Below, in pieces: positions 1 through 12,584 of a stretch of DNA of 64,000 nucleotides. The stretch spans positions 62,418 to 126,417 of the forward strand of contig NZ_SZXJ01000043.1 of the NCBI RefSeq assembly GCF_005281345.1, written 5' to 3'. The position numbers and the translations under genes were made by a program. Numbering within the stretch: the stretch's first letter is position 1; each line of letters opens with the position of its first letter. The stretch comes from Citrobacter sp. wls619 (GTDB lineage Bacteria; Pseudomonadota; Gammaproteobacteria; Enterobacterales; Enterobacteriaceae). The notes beneath the pieces are model-generated. The model ran no database searches and was not told where the DNA came from. It was given only the letters and a program-made list of their open reading frames with translations.

Positions 1-1616
1 TCGGACATATGTTTTGCTTTCGCAACAGAACGACCGAGGAACACTTCGCCTTCTTCTTCCGCATACAGCAACGGCCCCAGTTTGTCAGAGAAGCCCCACT
101 GAGTGACCATGTTACGCGCCAGGTTCGTCGCGACTTTAATGTCGTTGGACGCACCGGTAGAAACATGTTCAGCACCGTAGATGATCTCTTCCGCCAGACG
201 ACCGCCGTACAGCGTGGAGATCTGACTTTCCAGTTTCTGACGGCTGGCGCTAATTGCGTCGCCTTCAGGCAGGAAGAAGGTGACACCCAGCGCACGACCG
301 CGCGGAATAATCGTCACTTTGTGCACCGGATCGTGCTCCGGCACCAGGCGACCGATAATCGCGTGGCCAGCTTCGTGATACGCGGTAGATTCTTTCTGCG
401 CTTCCGTCATCACCATGGAGCGACGTTCCGCACCCATCATGATTTTGTCTTTCGCTTTCTCGAACTCAACCATCGATACCACGCGCTTGTTGCCACGTGC
501 TGCAAACAGTGCCGCTTCGTTCACCAGGTTCGCGAGATCCGCACCGGAGAAACCAGGCGTACCACGAGCAATGATTGCCGCATCGATATCCGGAGACAGC
601 GGTACGCGACGCATATGCACTTTCAGAATCTGTTCACGACCGCGAACATCCGGCAGACCAACAACAACCTGACGGTCAAAACGGCCTGGACGCAGCAGCG
701 CAGGGTCAAGAACGTCCGGACGGTTAGTTGCCGCGATAACGATAATACCTTCGTTACCTTCGAAGCCGTCCATCTCAACCAGCATCTGGTTCAACGTCTG
801 TTCACGTTCATCGTGACCGCCACCCAGACCAGCGCCACGCTGGCGACCTACGGCGTCGATTTCATCGATGAAGATGATGCACGGTGCCGCTTTCTTGGCT
901 TGTTCGAACATGTCACGCACACGAGATGCGCCCACACCGACGAACATTTCCACGAAATCAGAACCGGAAATTGTGAAGAATGGAACCTTCGCTTCACCCG
1001 CGATGGCTTTTGCCAGCAGGGTTTTACCGGTACCCGGAGGACCGACCATCAGGACGCCTTTCGGGATCTTACCGCCCAGTTTCTGGAAACGGCTCGGTTC
1101 ACGCAGGTATTCAACCAGTTCAGCGACCTCTTCTTTCGCTTCGTCACAACCCGCGACATCAGCAAAAGTGGTTTTTATCTGATCTTCGGTCAACATGCGC
1201 GCTTTGCTCTTACCGAACGACATGGCACCTTTGCCACCACCGCCCTGCATTTGACGCATAAAGAAGATCCAGACACCAATCAGCAGCAGCATTGGGAACC
1301 AGGAAATGAAGATAGAAGCCAGCAGGCTCGGCTCTTCAGGCGGCTCGCCAACAACCTTGACGTTTTTGGTCAGCAGGTTATCAAGCAGCTTCGGATCGTT
1401 AACCGGAATGTAGGTCGTGTAACGGTTACTATCTTTCTTGGTAACGTTAATCTCACGTCCGTTGATACGCGCTTCACGAACCTGGTCCTGATTGACCTCT
1501 TGCAGGAAGGTAGAGTAATCAACCTTACGGCCATTAGACTCGCTGGGCCCAAAGCTCTGGAATACTGACATCAGCACAACGGCAATGACCAGCCAGAGTA
1601 TTAGGTTTTTCGCCAT
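1..1616 (-). CDS. ftsH: FtsH ATP-dependent zinc metalloprotease (3' end cut by window edge)
   Basis: Membrane-anchored AAA+ protease that degrades short-lived and damaged inner-membrane and cytosolic proteins; known targets in E. coli include LpxC and RpoH. About 538 of the usual 644 residues are present, ending after the KHMS motif. Visible in order: an N-terminal membrane helix (residues about 5-25), a short periplasmic domain, a second helix (about 97-120), Walker A GPPGTGKT near residue 192, Walker B IIFIDEID, the SRH arginines, and the zinc-binding HEAGH near 414-418. The start at 1616 gives MAKNLILW; a TTG three codons upstream is an alternative. It follows rlmE by 99 bp on the same strand, as in the E. 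coli rlmE-ftsH operon. Confidence 0.97.
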   Translation of the reverse strand, partial: MAKNLILWLVIAVVLMSVFQSFGPSESNGRKVDYSTFLQEVNQDQVREARINGREINVTKKDSNRYTTYIPVNDPKLLDNLLTKNVKVVGEPPEEPSLLASIFISWFPMLLLIGVWIFFMRQMQGGGGKGAMSFGKSKARMLTEDQIKTTFADVAGCDEAKEEVAELVEYLREPSRFQKLGGKIPKGVLMVGPPGTGKTLLAKAIAGEAKVPFFTISGSDFVEMFVGVGASRVRDMFEQAKKAAPCIIFIDEIDAVGRQRGAGLGGGHDEREQTLNQMLVEMDGFEGNEGIIVIAATNRPDVLDPALLRPGRFDRQVVVGLPDVRGREQILKVHMRRVPLSPDIDAAIIARGTPGFSGADLANLVNEAALFAARGNKRVVSMVEFEKAKDKIMMGAERRSMVMTEAQKESTAYHEAGHAIIGRLVPEHDPVHKVTIIPRGRALGVTFFLPEGDAISASRQKLESQISTLYGGRLAEEIIYGAEHVSTGASNDIKVATNLARNMVTQWGFSDKLGPLLYAEEEGEVFLGRSVAKAKHMS

Positions 1617-1715
1617 GTCACTCAAGGGATTAACCTCATATTACAACTGTGTTAAAAACAGCGTCAGGATACTCTATATCCAGTGTCTTTCAAACTTTCG
1701 TTTGAAATCTACCGG

Positions 1716-2345
1716 TTATGGTTTACGCCCGGTCGCTACAATGTACACTTCACGCGAACGGGCGCGAGAAGAGTCCGGCTTACGAACTTTGACCTTCGTA
1801 AACAGGGAGCGAATGTCTCTTAGATACTCATCGAAGCCTTCGCCCTGGAACACCTTAACTACAAAACTACCACCTGGCGCTAATACATCACGAGCCATTC
1901 CAAGTGCCAGTTCAACCAGATACATGGCCCGGGGAATATCCACCGCCGGTGTTCCACACATATTTGGCGCCATATCAGACATGACAACTTGTACTTTACT
2001 GTCACCTACACGCTCAAGTAACGCTTTCAGGACTAATTCATCACGAAAGTCGCCCTGAAGGAAGTCCACACCAACGATTGGATCCATAGGTAAAAGATCG
2101 CAAGCGATAATGCGGCCGCTGTTTCCGATCTGCGTAACCGCATATTGCGACCAGCCACCGGGTGCAGCGCCGAGGTCAACAATCGTCATCCCCGGTTTAA
2201 AAATTTTGTCACTTTGCTGTATTTCATCAAGTTTAAACCAGGCACGGGAACGTAACCCCTTTTTCTGTGCCTGTTGAACATATTTATCGCTAAAGTGTTC
2301 CTGAAGCCAGCGACTCGAGCTGGCAGAACGCTTTTTACCTGTCAT
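1716..2345 (-). CDS. rlmE: 23S rRNA (uridine-2552) 2'-O-methyltransferase RlmE
   Basis: Heat-shock methyltransferase (RrmJ/FtsJ) that methylates U2552 in the A-loop of 23S rRNA using S-adenosylmethionine, late in 50S assembly. The 209-residue product matches the family length. The SAM-binding motif [11 protein letters not shown] lies near residues 57-67. The K-D-K-E catalytic tetrad can be placed: Lys in SRAWFKLDE, Asp in VMSDMAPN, Lys in SFVVKVFQ and Glu in RSREVYIVA. The gene is divergent from yhbY and directly upstream of ftsH. A weak sigma-32-like promoter lies about 75 bp upstream. Confidence 0.97.
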   Translation of the reverse strand: MTGKKRSASSSRWLQEHFSDKYVQQAQKKGLRSRAWFKLDEIQQSDKIFKPGMTIVDLGAAPGGWSQYAVTQIGNSGRIIACDLLPMDPIVGVDFLQGDFRDELVLKALLERVGDSKVQVVMSDMAPNMCGTPAVDIPRAMYLVELALGMARDVLAPGGSFVVKVFQGEGFDEYLRDIRSLFTKVKVRKPDSSRARSREVYIVATGRKP

Positions 2346-2418
2346 TTCACTTTCCCATCGGGCAGTTCATCGTAACCAATGGTGTAAATATCTACACAGC
2401 TATTTGGCGATATATGGG

Positions 2419-2447
2419 AGATGGCGGTAGAATGACCCGTTTTCAAT
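2419..2447 (-). promoter_or_regulatory. candidate sigma-32-type promoter for rlmE-ftsH
   Basis: On the minus strand TTGAAA (about 2442-2447) is followed after 13 bases by CCGCCATCT (2419-2427), resembling the sigma-32 pattern CTTGAAA-N13-17-CCCCAT. In E. coli rlmE-ftsH is heat-inducible. The -10 match is imperfect, so this is tentative. Confidence 0.3.
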
Positions 2448-2470
2448 CCCAACGTAAGCAAAAATATACG

Positions 2471-2764
2471 ATGAATCTGAGTACTAAACAAAAACAGCAC
2501 CTGAAAGGTCTGGCACATCCGCTCAAGCCTGTAGTTATGCTTGGCAATAATGGTTTGACCGAAGGGGTACTGGCCGAGATTGAACAAGCGTTAGAGCACC
2601 ATGAGCTTATCAAGGTGAAAATCGCCTCGGAAGATCGCGATACTAAAACCTTGATCGTGGAAGCTATCGTACGCGAAACCGGCGCCTGCAATGTACAGGT
2701 CATCGGCAAAACGCTGGTACTGTATCGCCCGACTAAAGAACGTAAAATCTCGCTGCCACGCTAA
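2471..2764 (+). CDS. yhbY: YhbY, CRM-domain 50S pre-ribosome-associated protein
   Basis: Small (97 aa) RNA-binding protein with a single CRM domain, known in E. coli to associate with pre-50S particles. The sequence starts MNLSTKQKQHLKGLAH and contains the conserved loop GNNGLTEGVLAEI, the family's GxxG-like motif. The frame is open for 19 more codons upstream, but MNLS is the family start. It is divergent from rlmE, another 50S-assembly factor, which fits a shared ribosome-biogenesis role. Confidence 0.95.
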   Translation: MNLSTKQKQHLKGLAHPLKPVVMLGNNGLTEGVLAEIEQALEHHELIKVKIASEDRDTKTLIVEAIVRETGACNVQVIGKTLVLYRPTKERKISLPR

Positions 2765-2852
2765 GAATATCCCAAAGTTGAACACGAAGTTTGTGTAAAA
2801 CGCGGGAATTTCCGCTAGCAGGAGAGCAAAATGCCACGCTCTCTTCGTTGAT

Positions 2853-2880
2853 AAAAGGCCGCTATGCGGCCTTTTTCCTT
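2853..2880. terminator. bidirectional terminator between yhbY and greA
   Basis: A perfect 9-bp stem (AAAGGCCGC / GCGGCCTTT) with a 3-base loop, flanked by A and T runs on either side, lies between two converging genes. Confidence 0.8.
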
Positions 2881-2977
2881 TCTTTACAATACATCAACAT
2901 CTTACAGATACACTAAATAATTCGAGCACCGCCAACGCGTATGCAACGTGAACCAGGATGTGCGTATTGGGAAGTTC

Positions 2978-3454
2978 TTACAGGTATTCGACCTTCGTCA
3001 CTTCATACTCAACTTCACCGCCCGGCGTTTTGATAACCACCACGTCATCCTGCTCTTTACCAATCAGGCCACGAGCAATAGGTGAGTTCACCGAAATCAG
3101 GTTTTGTTTAAAATCGGCCTCATCATCGCCCACAATGCGCCAGGTCTGCTCTTCATCGTTATCAAGATTCAGAACGGTAACCGTTGCACCGAACACAACG
3201 CGGCCGTTATTTGGCATTTTAGTGACGTCAATAACCTGCGCGTTAGACAGTTTGGCTTCGATATCTTTAATGCGACCTTCGCAGAATCCCTGCTGTTCAC
3301 GAGCCGCGTGATACTCCGCGTTCTCTTTCAGGTCACCGTGTTCACGCGCTTCCGCGATCGCGGCAATAATTTCAGGACGACGCACAGATTTGAGAAAATC
3401 CAGTTCTTCGCGCAGTTTTTCAGCACCACGTAAGGTCATCGGGATAGCTTGCAT
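2978..3454 (-). CDS. greA: transcript cleavage factor GreA
   Basis: Enters the RNA polymerase secondary channel and stimulates cleavage of backtracked transcripts. The product is 158 aa, nearly identical to E. coli GreA. The N-terminal coiled coil carries the catalytic tip acidic residues D41 and E44 (HGDLKEN), followed by the C-terminal globular domain. The start is [10 protein letters not shown], preceded by an AAGAGG-type ribosome site. Upstream sequence shows a sigma-E-like promoter and leader hairpins. Confidence 0.98.
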   Translation of the reverse strand: MQAIPMTLRGAEKLREELDFLKSVRRPEIIAAIAEAREHGDLKENAEYHAAREQQGFCEGRIKDIEAKLSNAQVIDVTKMPNNGRVVFGATVTVLNLDNDEEQTWRIVGDDEADFKQNLISVNSPIARGLIGKEQDDVVVIKTPGGEVEYEVTKVEYL

Positions 3455-3482
3455 TTGTTATACCTCTTGAACATTCCTGTAG

Positions 3483-3537
3483 GGGGTGGTTGTCCTCACC
3501 CCGGCTGCTAAGCCCACCCTGGCATACGCCATGCCAG
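3483..3537 (-). ncRNA. greA leader hairpins (possible GraL-like leader RNA)
   Basis: The greA 5' leader holds two short stem-loops: CTGGCAT/ATGCCAG (3519-3537) and GGGGTG/CACCCC (3483-3502). In E. coli the greA leader is terminated early to give the small RNA GraL. I see the hairpins but no strong U-run, so identity with GraL is inferred from position only. Confidence 0.3.
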
Positions 3538-3598
3538 AGTCAGAAGCAAAAAAATACCGACCCGGGGCACGAGGTCCCAGGTCAGCTACAATTCTCTA

Positions 3599-3626
3599 TT
3601 TGATGTTCATTTTACCCTGGAGTTCC
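3599..3626 (-). promoter_or_regulatory. sigma-E-like promoter of greA
   Basis: The minus strand reads GGAACT (3621-3626), 17 bases, then TCAAA (3599-3603), close to the sigma-E pattern GGAACTT-N15-16-GTCAA. E. coli greA is known to have a sigma-E-dependent promoter. Confidence 0.5.
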
Positions 3627-3702
3627 CTATGGGTCATCGTTTACTTTTTAGGGCGTTGCGCCGTAGTATGACGGCCTGATTCCAGGTTGTTAGCGCGAGA
3701 TT

Positions 3703-5136
3703 ATGCGATTTCCCAGATTTGCCATTGGATTAACTGCCAGTATAGCGTTCAGCGTTCAGGCTGCGAATGTCGACGAGTACATCAACCAGCTTCCTGCCGG
3801 GGCCAACCTCGCCCTTATGGTACAGAAGGTTGGCGCGCCTGCGCCCGCGATTGATTACCATAGCCAGCAGATGGCGCTGCCGGCCAGTACCCAGAAAGTG
3901 ATCACCGCTCTGGCGGCATTGATTCAACTCGGACCTGATTTCCGTTTCACCACGACGCTTGAGACAAAAGGCAACGTAGAAAATGGGATATTGAAAGGCG
4001 ACTTAGTTGCGAGATTTGGTGCCGATCCGACGTTAAAACGTCAAGATATTCGCAATATGGTAGCAACTCTGAAAAAATCAGGGGTGATGCAAATTGCCGG
4101 AAATGTCCTGATCGACACCTCCATTTTTGCCAGCCATGATAAAGCGCCCGGCTGGCCCTGGAACGACATGACGCAATGTTTTAGCGCTCCGCCTGCTGCG
4201 GCGATTGTCGACCGAAATTGCTTCTCGGTGTCGCTTTACAGTGCGCAAAAAGCCAACGATTTGGCGTATATTCGCGTAGCGTCTTACTACCCGGTGACCA
4301 TGTTCAGCCAGGTTCGCACCCTCGCACGTGGTTCTGCGGAAGCGCAATATTGTGAACTGGACGTGGTACCCGGCGATTTGAACCGCTTCACACTGACCGG
4401 GTGTCTGCCGCAGCGCGCCGAACCGCTGCCACTGGCGTTTGCTATCCAGGACGGTGCCAGCTATGCCGGAGCCATTCTAAAAGATGAGCTAAAACAAGCG
4501 GGTATTACCTACAGCGGCACGCTGCTGCGTCAGACGCAGGTCAACGAGCCGGGTACCGTAGTCGCCAGCAAACAATCAGCACCGCTGCATGATCTGCTTA
4601 AGATTATGCTGAAAAAATCAGACAACATGATTGCCGACACCGTTTTTCGCATGATTGGCCATGCACGATTTAACGTACCGGGTACCTGGCGGGCAGGTTC
4701 AGATGCCGTACGTCAGATCCTGCGTCAGCAGGCGGGCGTCGATATCGGCAACACGATTATTGCCGATGGCTCTGGCCTCTCTCGCCATAACCTGATTGCC
4801 CCCGCCACTATGATGCAGGTGCTGCAATACATCGCACAGCATGACAATGAGCTGAACTTTATCACCATGCTGCCGCTGGCGGGCCACGATGGCTCCCTGC
4901 AATACCGTGCAGGCCTGCATCAGGCGGGTGTAGATGGCAAGGTTTCCGCGAAAACAGGCTCACTGCAAGGGGTATACAACCTCGCAGGGTTCATCACCAC
5001 CGCCAGCGGGCAACGCATGGCCTTCGTGCAGTATCTGTCTGGCTATGCGGTAGAGCCTGCAGACCAGCGCAACCGCCGTATTCCACTGGTACGCTTCGAG
5101 AGTCGGTTGTACAAAGATATATATCAGAATAACTGA
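3703..5136 (+). CDS. dacB: D-alanyl-D-alanine carboxypeptidase/endopeptidase PBP4 (DacB)
   Basis: Periplasmic low-molecular-weight penicillin-binding protein that trims pentapeptides and cuts DD-crosslinks in peptidoglycan. The 477-aa precursor begins with a signal peptide ending at VQA (about residue 20). Active-site motifs are visible: SxxK as STQK at residue 62, SxN as SDN in KKSDNMIAD, and KTG in SAKTGSLQG. The long insert between SxxK and SxN is typical of the PBP4 class. The gene is divergent from greA and ends in a shared terminator facing obgE. Confidence 0.97.
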   Translation: MRFPRFAIGLTASIAFSVQAANVDEYINQLPAGANLALMVQKVGAPAPAIDYHSQQMALPASTQKVITALAALIQLGPDFRFTTTLETKGNVENGILKGDLVARFGADPTLKRQDIRNMVATLKKSGVMQIAGNVLIDTSIFASHDKAPGWPWNDMTQCFSAPPAAAIVDRNCFSVSLYSAQKANDLAYIRVASYYPVTMFSQVRTLARGSAEAQYCELDVVPGDLNRFTLTGCLPQRAEPLPLAFAIQDGASYAGAILKDELKQAGITYSGTLLRQTQVNEPGTVVASKQSAPLHDLLKIMLKKSDNMIADTVFRMIGHARFNVPGTWRAGSDAVRQILRQQAGVDIGNTIIADGSGLSRHNLIAPATMMQVLQYIAQHDNELNFITMLPLAGHDGSLQYRAGLHQAGVDGKVSAKTGSLQGVYNLAGFITTASGQRMAFVQYLSGYAVEPADQRNRRIPLVRFESRLYKDIYQNN

Positions 5137-5146
5137 GTGCATTATT

Positions 5147-5183
5147 GCCGGATGGCGACGCTAACGCGTCTTATCCGGCCTAT
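5147..5183. repeat. REP palindrome after dacB
   Basis: GCCGGATGGCG and CTTATCCGGCC form the two arms of an enterobacterial REP unit, just 3' of the dacB stop. Confidence 0.75.
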
Positions 5184-5199
5184 AGCGCGTCCTGGAAAC

Positions 5200-5229
5200 A
5201 AAAACCCCGGCAACATGGCCGGGGTTTTT
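5200..5229. terminator. bidirectional terminator dacB/obgE
   Basis: AAAACCCCGGC / GCCGGGGTTTT stem with A and T tracts, between converging dacB and obgE. Confidence 0.85.
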
Positions 5230-5236
5230 ATTGGGA

Positions 5237-6424
<1,188 letters not shown>

Positions 6425-7390
6425 TCATTCGCCTGAGCGGGGTTGCGAAACCACCGTTTCATGCTTACGTAAACCGCCCCAAATTCGATGACCAATGGCG
6501 GAATACATCGCGCCCGCAACCACGATAAACGCACCGAGATAACCTAAAAGGTTTAGCATCGGTCTGGCGAAGAAATCGGGCCAGGCCAGTGATAATAAAT
6601 CTGAAAATAACAACGTAAACAGCGGTGTGAGCGTAATTATGGCGCTCACCTGTGCCGCCTGCCAGCGAGCCATTGCTTCCGCAAGGGCACCGTATCCTAC
6701 CAGTGTATTCAGGCCGCAGAACACGAGGCAGGCAAGCTGCCAGTCGCTGAGTTGCGCTATTACACCGGGTTTAGCCAGCGGCAACAACGCTATCGTACAT
6801 AAAGTGTACAGTAAAAACAGGATCTGCGGTGATGCCAGGCGGCGCAATAACACCTTTTGCGCGACCCCATAACACACCCAAACCGTCGCGGCACCGACAC
6901 CAAAGATAACGCCCCAGGTGTAATCGGTCAGCCGGGTAAAAATTTCGATCAGACTGGTATTAAAAAACAACACCAGGCCGCTCAGAAGCATAATCGCGCC
7001 AATAATCTGCGTGCCGCGCATCTTCTCCTTCAGGATAAAGACGCTGGCGATCATCATGCCAACCGGTGACAGTTGACCGATAACCTGCGAAGCCGTTGGG
7101 CTCAAATATTGTAAAGACGAACTAAACAGAATGAAGTTACCGAACAGTCCACCCGTGGCAATAGCCAACAGCACCAGCCAACGCGCTTTGCGAAAAATAC
7201 GCAATGGAGGGAGCTTTTTTTTAACCGCAAGAATAGCGCCAAGGCCAATGCTTGCCATTAAAAAACGGTAGAACACGACGGTAGGAGGTTCCATCACCTC
7301 CAGCACTTGCTTCATCGCTATTGGTAAAGCCCCCCAACAGACAGCTGTCGTGAGCGCTAAAAGAATACCAATACCTGCCTGCTGCTTCAT
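6425..7390 (-). CDS. yhbE: EamA-family (DMT) inner-membrane transporter YhbE
   Basis: The 321-aa protein has about ten hydrophobic helices arranged as two EamA repeats, typical of drug/metabolite transporters. The substrate is unknown. It lies between the rplU-rpmA terminator and obgE and is probably cotranscribed with obgE. The start MKQQAGIGIL fits the first helix. Confidence 0.9.
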   Translation of the reverse strand: MKQQAGIGILLALTTAVCWGALPIAMKQVLEVMEPPTVVFYRFLMASIGLGAILAVKKKLPPLRIFRKARWLVLLAIATGGLFGNFILFSSSLQYLSPTASQVIGQLSPVGMMIASVFILKEKMRGTQIIGAIMLLSGLVLFFNTSLIEIFTRLTDYTWGVIFGVGAATVWVCYGVAQKVLLRRLASPQILFLLYTLCTIALLPLAKPGVIAQLSDWQLACLVFCGLNTLVGYGALAEAMARWQAAQVSAIITLTPLFTLLFSDLLSLAWPDFFARPMLNLLGYLGAFIVVAGAMYSAIGHRIWGGLRKHETVVSQPRSGE

Positions 7391-7462
7391 GCCGTATTCC
7401 CTGCAAGGGCTCGTTTCCGGGTTATCACGGCGCGACGAGCGTATTTACCGGTCGTCGAATGT

Positions 7463-7493
7463 AAAAAGCCCCGCAACGTGTTGCGGGGCTTTT
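7463..7493 (-). terminator. terminator after rplU-rpmA
   Basis: A 12-bp G+C-rich stem (GCCCCGCAAC / GTTGCGGGGC with flanking A/T) followed on the minus strand by five T. It separates the ribosomal genes from yhbE-obgE. Confidence 0.85.
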
Positions 7494-7517
7494 ATCCGTT
7501 ACCGGGACGCGAAAAAC

Positions 7518-7775
<258 letters not shown>

Positions 7776-7794
7776 TTAATCTGCTCCCCTTAAC

Positions 7795-8142
<348 letters not shown>

Positions 8143-8178
8143 TCAGAGTGCGCTATAAATATTCACAATAGGGCGCGA

Positions 8179-8207
8179 ATATTACGCAAAACGCGAGCCT
8201 TTGACAA
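8179..8207 (-). promoter_or_regulatory. sigma-70 promoter of rplU-rpmA
   Basis: Minus strand TTGTCA (8202-8207), 17-base spacer, TAATAT (8179-8184), then a GC-rich discriminator (CGCGCCC), as expected for a stringently controlled ribosomal-protein promoter. It is about 75 bp upstream of the rplU start. Confidence 0.55.
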
Positions 8208-8364
8208 GTGCTACCGTCAATACATGAAGAAAAAAAACACAACGTGTACGGTAACGTTTATCTGCGGCGTTTTTTCAGTACAATCAGCATATATTTCTAA
8301 CCCTAAACCCGACGTTACCTTCTCAAATAGTGAGGTAATCGGGGCGAGAAGCCCGGCTTTTGCG

Positions 8365-9336
8365 ATGAATTTAGAAAAAATCAATGAGTTAACCGCGCAA
8401 GATATGGCGGGGGTCAATGCGACAATCCTTGAACAGCTCAATTCCGACGTCCAGTTGATCAATCAACTGGGGTACTACATCGTGAGCGGCGGTGGAAAAC
8501 GCATTCGCCCAATGATCGCTGTACTCGCGGCGCGCGCTGTTGGTTATCAGGAAAATGCCCACGTCACGATCGCTGCCTTAATCGAGTTTATCCACACCGC
8601 GACCCTGCTTCATGACGATGTAGTGGATGAATCCGATATGCGCCGAGGGAAAGCCACGGCAAACGCAGCGTTTGGCAATGCTGCCAGCGTTCTGGTCGGC
8701 GATTTTATCTATACCCGCGCCTTTCAGATGATGACCAGCCTCGGCTCCCTGAAAGTGCTGGAAGTGATGTCTAAAGCGGTCAACGTTATTGCTGAAGGCG
8801 AAGTCCTGCAGTTAATGAACGTCAACGACCCGGATATCACCGAAGAAAACTATATGCGTGTTATCTACAGCAAGACGGCTCGTCTGTTTGAAGCCGCGGC
8901 CCAATGCTCAGGTATCCTTGCAGGTTGTAGCGATGAGCAAGAGAAAGGCCTGCAGGATTATGGCCGTTACCTCGGTACCGCTTTCCAGCTTATCGACGAT
9001 TTACTGGATTACAGCGCAGATGGCGAGCAGTTGGGTAAAAACGTGGGTGATGACCTCAACGAAGGTAAACCTACGCTACCGCTGCTGCATGCGATGCGCC
9101 ACGGCACTCCTGAGCAGGCGCAAATGATTCGCCAGGCGATTGAGCAAGGTAATGGTCGCCACCTTCTGGAACCGGTTCTGGAAGCGATGAACGCTTGCGG
9201 GTCACTGGAATGGACCCGTCAACGTGCAGAAGAAGAAGCCGATAAAGCCATCGCGGCGCTTCAGGTGCTTCCAGATACTCCGTGGAAAGAAGCCCTGATT
9301 GGCCTGGCGCATATCGCCGTACAACGCGACCGTTAA
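8365..9336 (+). CDS. ispB: octaprenyl diphosphate synthase IspB
   Basis: Adds isopentenyl diphosphate units to farnesyl diphosphate to make the C40 side chain of ubiquinone and menaquinone. 323 aa, family length. The two Asp-rich metal-binding motifs are present: LLHDDVVDE (DDxxD) and QLIDDLLDY. The GGGKRIRP motif near residue 43 binds substrate. The start MNLEKINEL at 8365 was chosen over a far longer open frame that runs back through rplU antisense. It is divergent from rplU. Confidence 0.97.
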   Translation: MNLEKINELTAQDMAGVNATILEQLNSDVQLINQLGYYIVSGGGKRIRPMIAVLAARAVGYQENAHVTIAALIEFIHTATLLHDDVVDESDMRRGKATANAAFGNAASVLVGDFIYTRAFQMMTSLGSLKVLEVMSKAVNVIAEGEVLQLMNVNDPDITEENYMRVIYSKTARLFEAAAQCSGILAGCSDEQEKGLQDYGRYLGTAFQLIDDLLDYSADGEQLGKNVGDDLNEGKPTLPLLHAMRHGTPEQAQMIRQAIEQGNGRHLLEPVLEAMNACGSLEWTRQRAEEEADKAIAALQVLPDTPWKEALIGLAHIAVQRDR

Positions 9337-9358
9337 CTTCCCTCGTCTCGCTTCCCAG

Positions 9359-9387
9359 CATCCCGTGCAGCACACGGGATGTTCTTA
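9359..9387 (+). terminator. terminator after ispB
   Basis: CATCCCGTG / CACGGGATG stem with a 5-base loop and a short T-rich tail, 22 bp after the ispB stop. Confidence 0.65.
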
Positions 9388-9463
9388 TAAGCTCTCAAAA
9401 AGTCACAAAAACAATCAGATCACCTGTTTAACCTTGGCATATTCTGAATATATAAGCACTTTA

Positions 9464-9491
9464 CGAGAACATTTTAGAACATTCGTTCTCG
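9464..9491. promoter_or_regulatory. dyad/direct-repeat operator candidate upstream of sfsB
   Basis: CGAGAAC (9464-9470) is mirrored by GTTCTCG (9485-9491). Inside, AGAACATT occurs twice exactly 10 bp apart (9466-9473, 9476-9483), and AGAAC-ATTC-GTTCT forms a second nested palindrome. A TATAGT-like -10 follows at about 9497. The geometry suggests a repressor site over the -35 region, possibly for SfsB itself; the factor is inferred. Confidence 0.35.
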
Positions 9492-9558
9492 AGGCGTATA
9501 GTAACTCCACAGGCTGATTGTGAAACCGTAACTGGTTAACCAAAGGAGATGTGGAACT

Positions 9559-9843
9559 ATGGAAAGCAAATTCATTGACTGGCATCCGGCTGACATCATC
9601 GCGGGGCTACGTAAGAAAGGCACGTCAATGGCCGCTGAGTCACGTAAGAATGGCTTGAGTTCATCAACGCTGGCAAATGCGTTAACCCGACCATGGCCGA
9701 AAGGTGAATTGATTATCGCGAAAGCACTGGGAACAGACCCGTGGGTAATTTGGCCGTCACGCTACCATGACGCCAGGACGCATGAATTCATCGACAGAAC
9801 GCGGATGATGAGAGTACGGAAAGAAAAAAAGAGTCTTGAGTAG
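9559..9843 (+). CDS. sfsB: Ner-like DNA-binding transcriptional regulator SfsB/Nlp
   Basis: A 94-aa protein of the phage Mu Ner family. The central helix-turn-helix spans about residues 17-50 (AAESRKNGLSSSTLANAL), followed by WPKGELIIAKALGTDPWVIWPSRY. In E. coli, Nlp overexpression restores maltose-gene expression in a cya crp* background; its native role is unclear. A strong AAGGAG site precedes the ATG. The C-terminal end (RVRKEKKSLE) differs from the E. coli tail. It stands alone between two terminators. Confidence 0.93.
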   Translation: MESKFIDWHPADIIAGLRKKGTSMAAESRKNGLSSSTLANALTRPWPKGELIIAKALGTDPWVIWPSRYHDARTHEFIDRTRMMRVRKEKKSLE

Positions 9844-9855
9844 CGGTAAAACAGC

Positions 9856-9885
9856 AACCCCCGGATCCACGATCCTGGGGGTTAC
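9856..9885. terminator. bidirectional terminator sfsB/murA
   Basis: AACCCCCGGATC / GATCCTGGGGGTT stem with a 3-base loop, between converging sfsB and murA. Confidence 0.7.
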
Positions 9886-9900
9886 AACACGCGTTGGCGA

Positions 9901-11202
<1,302 letters not shown>

Positions 11203-11213
11203 TCACCCGTAGC

Positions 11214-11468
11214 TCAAAAACCGTTAAGTTTGCGATCGCGCGCCCATTCCGCTGGGGTAAACGCTTTAATCGACACAGCATGAATGCGGTTATCCGCAAT
11301 ATACTCCATCAATGGGCCATAGACCGATTGCTGCTTCTTGACCCGGCTCATGCCGTCAAACATCTCACCCACGGCAATAACCTGAAAGTGACTGCCGTCA
11401 CCAGAAACGTGGACTTCCTGGAGGGAGAGTGCGTTCATCAGCACGCTCTGAATTTCATTATTTTCCAT
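11214..11468 (-). CDS. ibaG: BolA-family protein IbaG
   Basis: 84-aa BolA-like protein (YrbA), induced by acid in E. coli and able to bind monothiol glutaredoxin in [2Fe-2S] complexes. Family positions are visible in [35 protein letters not shown]. The start MENNEIQSV at 11468 was chosen by family length; the frame is open 21 codons further upstream. It lies just upstream of murA and downstream of the mla terminator. Confidence 0.95.
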   Translation of the reverse strand: MENNEIQSVLMNALSLQEVHVSGDGSHFQVIAVGEMFDGMSRVKKQQSVYGPLMEYIADNRIHAVSIKAFTPAEWARDRKLNGF

Positions 11469-11539
11469 GGGCTCTTCATTTGTCAGATAGTGAAAACAGC
11501 CCAACATCTTAGAGCAAAGTGGCGCTGTCATAAATAAGC

Positions 11540-11572
11540 AAAAAGCCTCGCTGATAAATCAGACAAGGCTTT
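11540..11572 (-). terminator. terminator of the mla operon
   Basis: Minus strand AAAGCCT...AGGCTTT with inner CTGA/TCAG pairing and a T5 tail, between mlaB and ibaG. Confidence 0.65.
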
Positions 11573-11598
11573 GGCGGCAGATCCCCAGCAGGGGTTTT

Positions 11599-11631
11599 GC
11601 CGGATGGCGGCACAAGGCCTTATCCAGCCTG
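11599..11631. repeat. REP-like palindrome between mlaB and ibaG
   Basis: GCCGGATGGCGG ... CCTTATCCAGCC is a degenerate REP unit, 7 bp past the mlaB stop. Confidence 0.6.
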
Positions 11632-11637
11632 GAAAAA

Positions 11638-11930
11638 TTAACGCGGAAGGACGTCGTCAGGCAAATTGTAAAGCTGTGCCAGGGTGTAAACCTTATCGTT
11701 AACACCGGTAAGCGAAACGCGATTCCCCTGTTGCTTGCCCTGGTCAACCAGATGCAGCAGCAATGCCAGACCACCGGTATCAACCCGGGAAACCTGGCTC
11801 AGATCGATGCAGGTTACCCCTTTCATCGCCTCAACACGTGCATCCCATAACGGATTTAACACGTCCTGATCCAGCTCTCCCGCGAGCATCAGCTTGTCAC
11901 CTTCACGCGTCCAGGTGAGTGACTGCGTCA

Positions 11931-11931
<1 letters not shown>
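11638..11931 (-). CDS. mlaB: MlaB, STAS-domain subunit of the phospholipid ABC transporter
   Basis: Cytoplasmic 97-aa STAS protein that binds MlaF and stabilises the MlaFEDB complex. The STAS core shows CIDLSQVSRVDTGGLALLLHLV. It is less similar to the E. coli protein than its neighbours are. Start and mlaC stop overlap as TAATG, implying translational coupling. Last gene of the mlaFEDCB operon, followed by a terminator. Confidence 0.95.

Positions 11932-12584
<653 letters not shown>

Noticed and set aside
9-1568. 519-codon open frame on the plus strand opposite ftsH
   Set aside because: It mirrors ftsH codon usage, lacks a recognisable fold or ribosome site, and ftsH on the other strand is certain.
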